This document shows positions 61,500 to 64,000 of a stretch of DNA of 64,000 nucleotides, one piece after another. The translations under genes and the position numbers were made by a program. This DNA is from Dolichospermum sp. LEGE 00240 (GTDB taxonomy: Bacteria; Cyanobacteriota; Cyanobacteriia; Cyanobacteriales; Nostocaceae): positions 1 to 64,000 of the forward strand of contig NZ_JADEVZ010000003.1 of assembly GCF_015207875.1 (NCBI RefSeq), in the 5' to 3' direction. The notes beneath the pieces were generated by a model. It saw nothing but the letters and a program-made list of their open reading frames with translations. It searched no databases and was not told the origin of the DNA. Each line of letters begins with the position of its first letter. Position 1 is the first letter of the stretch.

Positions 61500-62423
61500 A
61501 GTGGCAAGACCCCTTAGCGTTGATGAATCTCAAATTAACAATCCCATGATTAAGGTTTTGTAGTTTTTGTTACTTCAATAGACATATTCTTCACATTTTC
61601 CCCAAAAACCTTGCAGAAAATTTATTTTTTACTTTATTTACAGCCAAACTAGTAGCTTTATTAAATTTTTATTACGTTTACATTATATCCATTTAACAAC
61701 GGCAATAGGTAAATAAAATTACTTTCCCATCGCTTATAGCGGTATGAACTAGAATCAGCTACAAAATTTACTTCAAAAAGCCATACAACCCTATTACTTT
61801 CACTCTTCTTTCTTCCGTCTTTCTGTCTTTACTTTCTTCTTCTCTTCTTCTCTTCTTCTTTTTATTCCTCCTGACTCGGTGACTCGGTGACTCGGTGACT
61901 CCCGACTTCTACCCCATATCATTAAAGTTTATTTTTAGCAATCTGTCCTACTCCTTGAGAGATATGGTAAACTCAATACAACAATCATTCACCAAAGGGA
62001 GTAGCACAAAAATCACACCCGATGACAACCGAAGGTAGAGACAGTTGGTCATTGATCCCGGAAACAGCCAACAAATTCTAAAACTTGATTTTACAGATTT
62101 ATGCAATCATAGCTAGATTTGTATTCCCAGTAAACAACGTCTAAAAAATTGGACAAGAATCCATTACCCTCTGTGGTTACAAATAGATAGCTAAAGTCCA
62201 GCTATCATATTTAACTTTTGACAAAAAATCGTAAAAATACCTTACAAAATCAGCATATTTCCAACTTTTTGGCGTAGGATCTAATTAAGTTTTTAGCTGC
62301 TGGGGGGTCTCACCCAAGGTGAAAATATTAACTTGTGAGTTAATACAGGAGAGGGAAGTGATATTTCATTAAGCGTGAATCATCATCTACAATTCTCATC
62401 GCAAAGAGATTAATACAGCAGTT
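61500..62423. other. 924-bp intergenic region with tandem GACTCGGT units
   Basis: No gene is supported. It holds a CT-rich tract (61800-61870), three GACTCGGT octamers in a row (61873-61896), and near 62305 a GGGGGGTCTCACCCAAGGTG stretch that could be part of a structured leader of the next gene. GGAGAGG lies further down, but the ribosome binding site of the next gene is not obvious. Confidence 0.45.
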
Positions 62424-62678
62424 ATGCTCCAAGACACACAAACCATCCGCTACTACCAAAGACTTACCGACGCCTTCGTCGAATTATGGAATCGCGGTTA
62501 TCGTATGGATGATATGCGGATGTATTTGGATGGATACCTAGCCGCACTTCGACATAGTAACATCATCGAACCATATTGGATTCATCGCTTAGAAGAGGAA
62601 GCCAGTCGTTACTTGCATGATGTATCTAATTTTACAATAGTTCAACCAGAACCTGAAAAACAGCATGGCTACTACTAA
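62424..62678 (+). CDS. DUF6761 family protein
   Basis: 84 residues: TIRYYQRLTDAFVELWNRGYRMDDMRMYLDGYLAALRHSN ... RLEEEASRYLHD. I recall this as a small, strongly conserved, helical protein found only in cyanobacteria (DUF6761), function unknown. The 5' flank is long and non-coding. A terminator-like hairpin lies 213 bases downstream. Confidence 0.75.
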   Translation: MLQDTQTIRYYQRLTDAFVELWNRGYRMDDMRMYLDGYLAALRHSNIIEPYWIHRLEEEASRYLHDVSNFTIVQPEPEKQHGYY

Positions 62679-62890
62679 AGGTACTATCCGATTTTGATAA
62701 CTAGTACAAAACGGCGTAAATAAACCAACCATTCTAAATCCTCCAAAAGCCTATACTGTCTTCATTTTGACCTTTGACTTTTGACTTCCGCCTTGCGGTA
62801 ATGGGCTAGTACCGCCGATGATCATAGCACGATTTTTGCCTTGGTCAATGGGGTATAGGGGACTAAATTTGGGAAATACTGCAATTTATA

Positions 62891-62926
62891 CCCCTTAGTT
62901 TCATACAAATAAGGGGAATTTTTTTG
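62891..62926 (+). terminator. Rho-independent terminator candidate
   Basis: CCCCTTA, a 12-base loop, TAAGGGG, then AATTTTTTT. Correct orientation for the DUF6761 transcript. Confidence 0.6.
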
Positions 62927-62927
62927 T

Positions 62928-63027
62928 TATCTACTTCCGTACCAACTAAGGGAGTAGCGTCGGTGATTTCCATCCCGTCGGGTAATTCGCTGATTTTTGC
63001 CCCCGTTTTATTGAGTTGTTGTGCCAT
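62928..63027 (-). pseudogene. aroA (EPSP synthase) fragment
   Basis: Read on the minus strand the frame gives QQLNKTGAKISELPDGMEIT and then DATPLVGTEVD. This matches the EPSP synthase segment (LNxMGAxITELPDGMEITGGTPLxGxEVDSYTDHR) in the C-terminal domain. Only about 33 codons remain, with no flanking aroA sequence. It is a scrap of a deleted or copied gene. Confidence 0.6.
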
Positions 63028-63071
63028 TACAGTTACGCGATCGCTCTCCCTATGATGCTAACATTTTCGTA

Positions 63072-63491
63072 TTAACAACAAGTTCTCACATATTCTTGAA
63101 AAACTGGAGATAATTTAAACAGAATTTTATCTTCTTTGATTTTCGTGATTAAATACCGTTGTTGTAAGGATTGTAACCCATTATTAAAATCAACTGAGGA
63201 TAAATTTAAACTTTGTCTTAATTCTTCTCTGGAAATAGGGTTGTCAAATTTACTTAGTTCTAATACTATTTGTTGTTCTTGGGGTGATAGGTGGTGAAAT
63301 GTCTCTTGAAAATAAGACTGCATTTGATTGGTTATATGTAAAGTATTTTCAGCTAAACAATTAACAACTTGACCATCATAGTTTTTATAGATTAATATAC
63401 TAATACTTTTAAAAAAAAGTAAATTACCTTCATATAATTTGATTAATTTTAACCAACTATATTTATTAATCCGGTAGGCATACAGCCTTAA
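63072..63491 (-). pseudogene. Fragment of an NB-ARC/STAND-type ATPase (winged-helix part)
   Basis: An open frame of about 140 codons without a start at its head. It reads LYEGNLLFFKSISILIYKNYDG (in place of GNPLALKIIST...IxDxFxG), then FQETFHHLSPQEQQIVLELS, and ISREELRQSLNLSSVDFNNGL followed by SPVFQEYVRT. This is the end of the NB-ARC ATPase and the winged helix that in cyanobacterial WD40-NB-ARC proteins precedes the repeat domain. The P-loop and the WD40 part are missing. A stop lies just before the frame. Confidence 0.6.
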
Positions 63492-63631
63492 CTAACTTGT
63501 CACCAATGATGCCTTCTGATTCACCCTCAAGCCAAAATATTTCCATTAACTCTACTTTAGGTAGTAGCAATATTTCTTGAGGCTGAGTAATCTTAAACTT
63601 ATTAATGCCTGAAAAACGTGTAAGTACCCTG

Positions 63632-63657
63632 GAGATCATTTCAGGGTCTTTTTTTTA
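63632..63657 (+). terminator. Terminator-like hairpin without an upstream plus-strand gene
   Basis: ACCCTG, a 10-base loop, CAGGGT, then CTTTTTTTT. It points along the plus strand, but the only genes around it are on the minus strand. It may terminate an unseen short transcript or be a leftover. Confidence 0.5.
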
Positions 63658-63722
63658 TGGCCAGCAGGAAGCAGGGGGTAGGGAGTGGGGGGAAAGAATT
63701 ATTCTTACCCATTACCCATTAC

Positions 63723-64000
63723 CTATTTTCGAGCAAAATGTTTTTCCATAATTTCTAAAATCATGGGTGCAGCAACACTACCACCACCACCACCGGAATG
63801 TTCAGCAAAGGCTACCACTAAAATTTCTGGCTTATCCGCTGGTGCATAAGCGCCAAACCAAGCGTGATTTTCTTTAACTCCTTCTCTCCAAGCTTCAGCA
63901 GTACCACTTTTGCCAGCCACTGGCGGAAGATTGGGGACATTTAATACCTTACCCGTACCTTCACTAATTACCTTCCGCAGTCCTTCACGGAGAACTTTGA
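63723..64000 (-). CDS. mrdA: Penicillin-binding protein 2 (transpeptidase), C-terminal part at the right edge
   Basis: The frame continues past base 64000. The visible 91 codons contain the third transpeptidase motif as GKSGTAE, then NHAWFGAYAPADKPEILVVAF and the Gly-rich AEHSGGGGGSVAAPMILEIM end, typical of class B PBP2 of the elongasome. The upstream part (KVLREGLRKVISEGTGKVLN) matches the segment before the motif. Only the 3' end is in the window. Confidence 0.85.
   Translation of the reverse strand, partial: KVLREGLRKVISEGTGKVLNVPNLPPVAGKSGTAEAWREGVKENHAWFGAYAPADKPEILVVAFAEHSGGGGGSVAAPMILEIMEKHFARK

Noticed and set aside
61995-62060. AAAGGGAGTAGC stretch resembling the manganese (yybP-ykoY) riboswitch
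   Set aside because: Only the short AAGGGAGTAGC string matches; the second conserved loop is absent and the downstream gene (DUF6761) has no link to Mn transport. A similar string at 62947 is part of the antisense aroA scrap.

Overview
The window looks like the chromosome of a filamentous, heterocyst-forming cyanobacterium (Nostocales, close to Anabaena/Dolichospermum). Evidence: many HIP1 octamers (GCGATCGC), heptamer short tandem repeats such as CTTGCCT, an adjacent tRNA-Tyr/tRNA-Thr pair, GUN4 domains, a pheophorbide-oxygenase-type Rieske protein, an XisH/XisI pair, and precursor peptides whose leader and follower match the anacyclamide type of cyanobactin. The naming is from recall of protein families; no search was run.

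Layout. 0-5 kb: an insertion sequence end, a headless toxin fragment with a [18 protein letters not shown] partner, and a large restriction-modification polypeptide. 5.2-20.3 kb: the housekeeping genes ffh and rpsP-KH-phoH are separated by about 13 kb of accessory DNA. This island holds a dispersed cyanobactin locus: a PatA-type protease, a small PatB-like protein, a LamG protein with a PatC-like tail, two precursor genes with different cores, and a PatG-type protease carrying an inserted protein kinase. It also holds a Y1 transposase, HicB-like and other toxin-antitoxin pieces, XisHI, a Uma2 gene with a nonsense codon, and broken copies of the ffh and protease 3' ends. 20.6-25.6 kb: phoH, a ChuX/HutX-like protein, DUF6816, two tRNAs, fluoride channel, Rieske oxygenase. 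25.9-34 kb: accessory genes (DUF4365-TPR-GUN4-GUN4, MNT/HEPN pair, DUF2283, Uma2, and a MazG / DUF1643 / base-hypermodification-kinase-like trio). 34.4-42 kb: SDR, two metallophosphoesterases, and a zinc-homeostasis cluster (two COG0523 GTPases, hisI, folE, a deleted thrS2) headed by a Zur-like box. 42-47 kb: small conserved genes and a 955-residue Calx-beta exoprotein. 47.9-55.2 kb: an alpha/beta hydrolase, then a peptidase-ABC exporter plus HlyD partner with four double-glycine leader peptides. 55.5-64 kb: phytol/dolichol kinase family, yidD, VanX-like dipeptidase, tRNA-Ser, Ser/Thr kinase, ABC ATPase, response regulator, DUF6761, remnants of aroA and of a STAND protein, and the 3' end of a penicillin-binding protein.

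The most interesting material is the cyanobactin island, above all the 1028-residue protease-kinase-PatG-type fusion. Its linker is partly encoded by dispersed intergenic repeats read in frame. Second is the peptide-export locus with four candidate substrates and no visible modification enzyme. Third is the MazG/DUF1643/HMUDK-like trio. At least six families of small inverted-repeat elements are scattered through the intergenic DNA, and several sit exactly at gene truncations.
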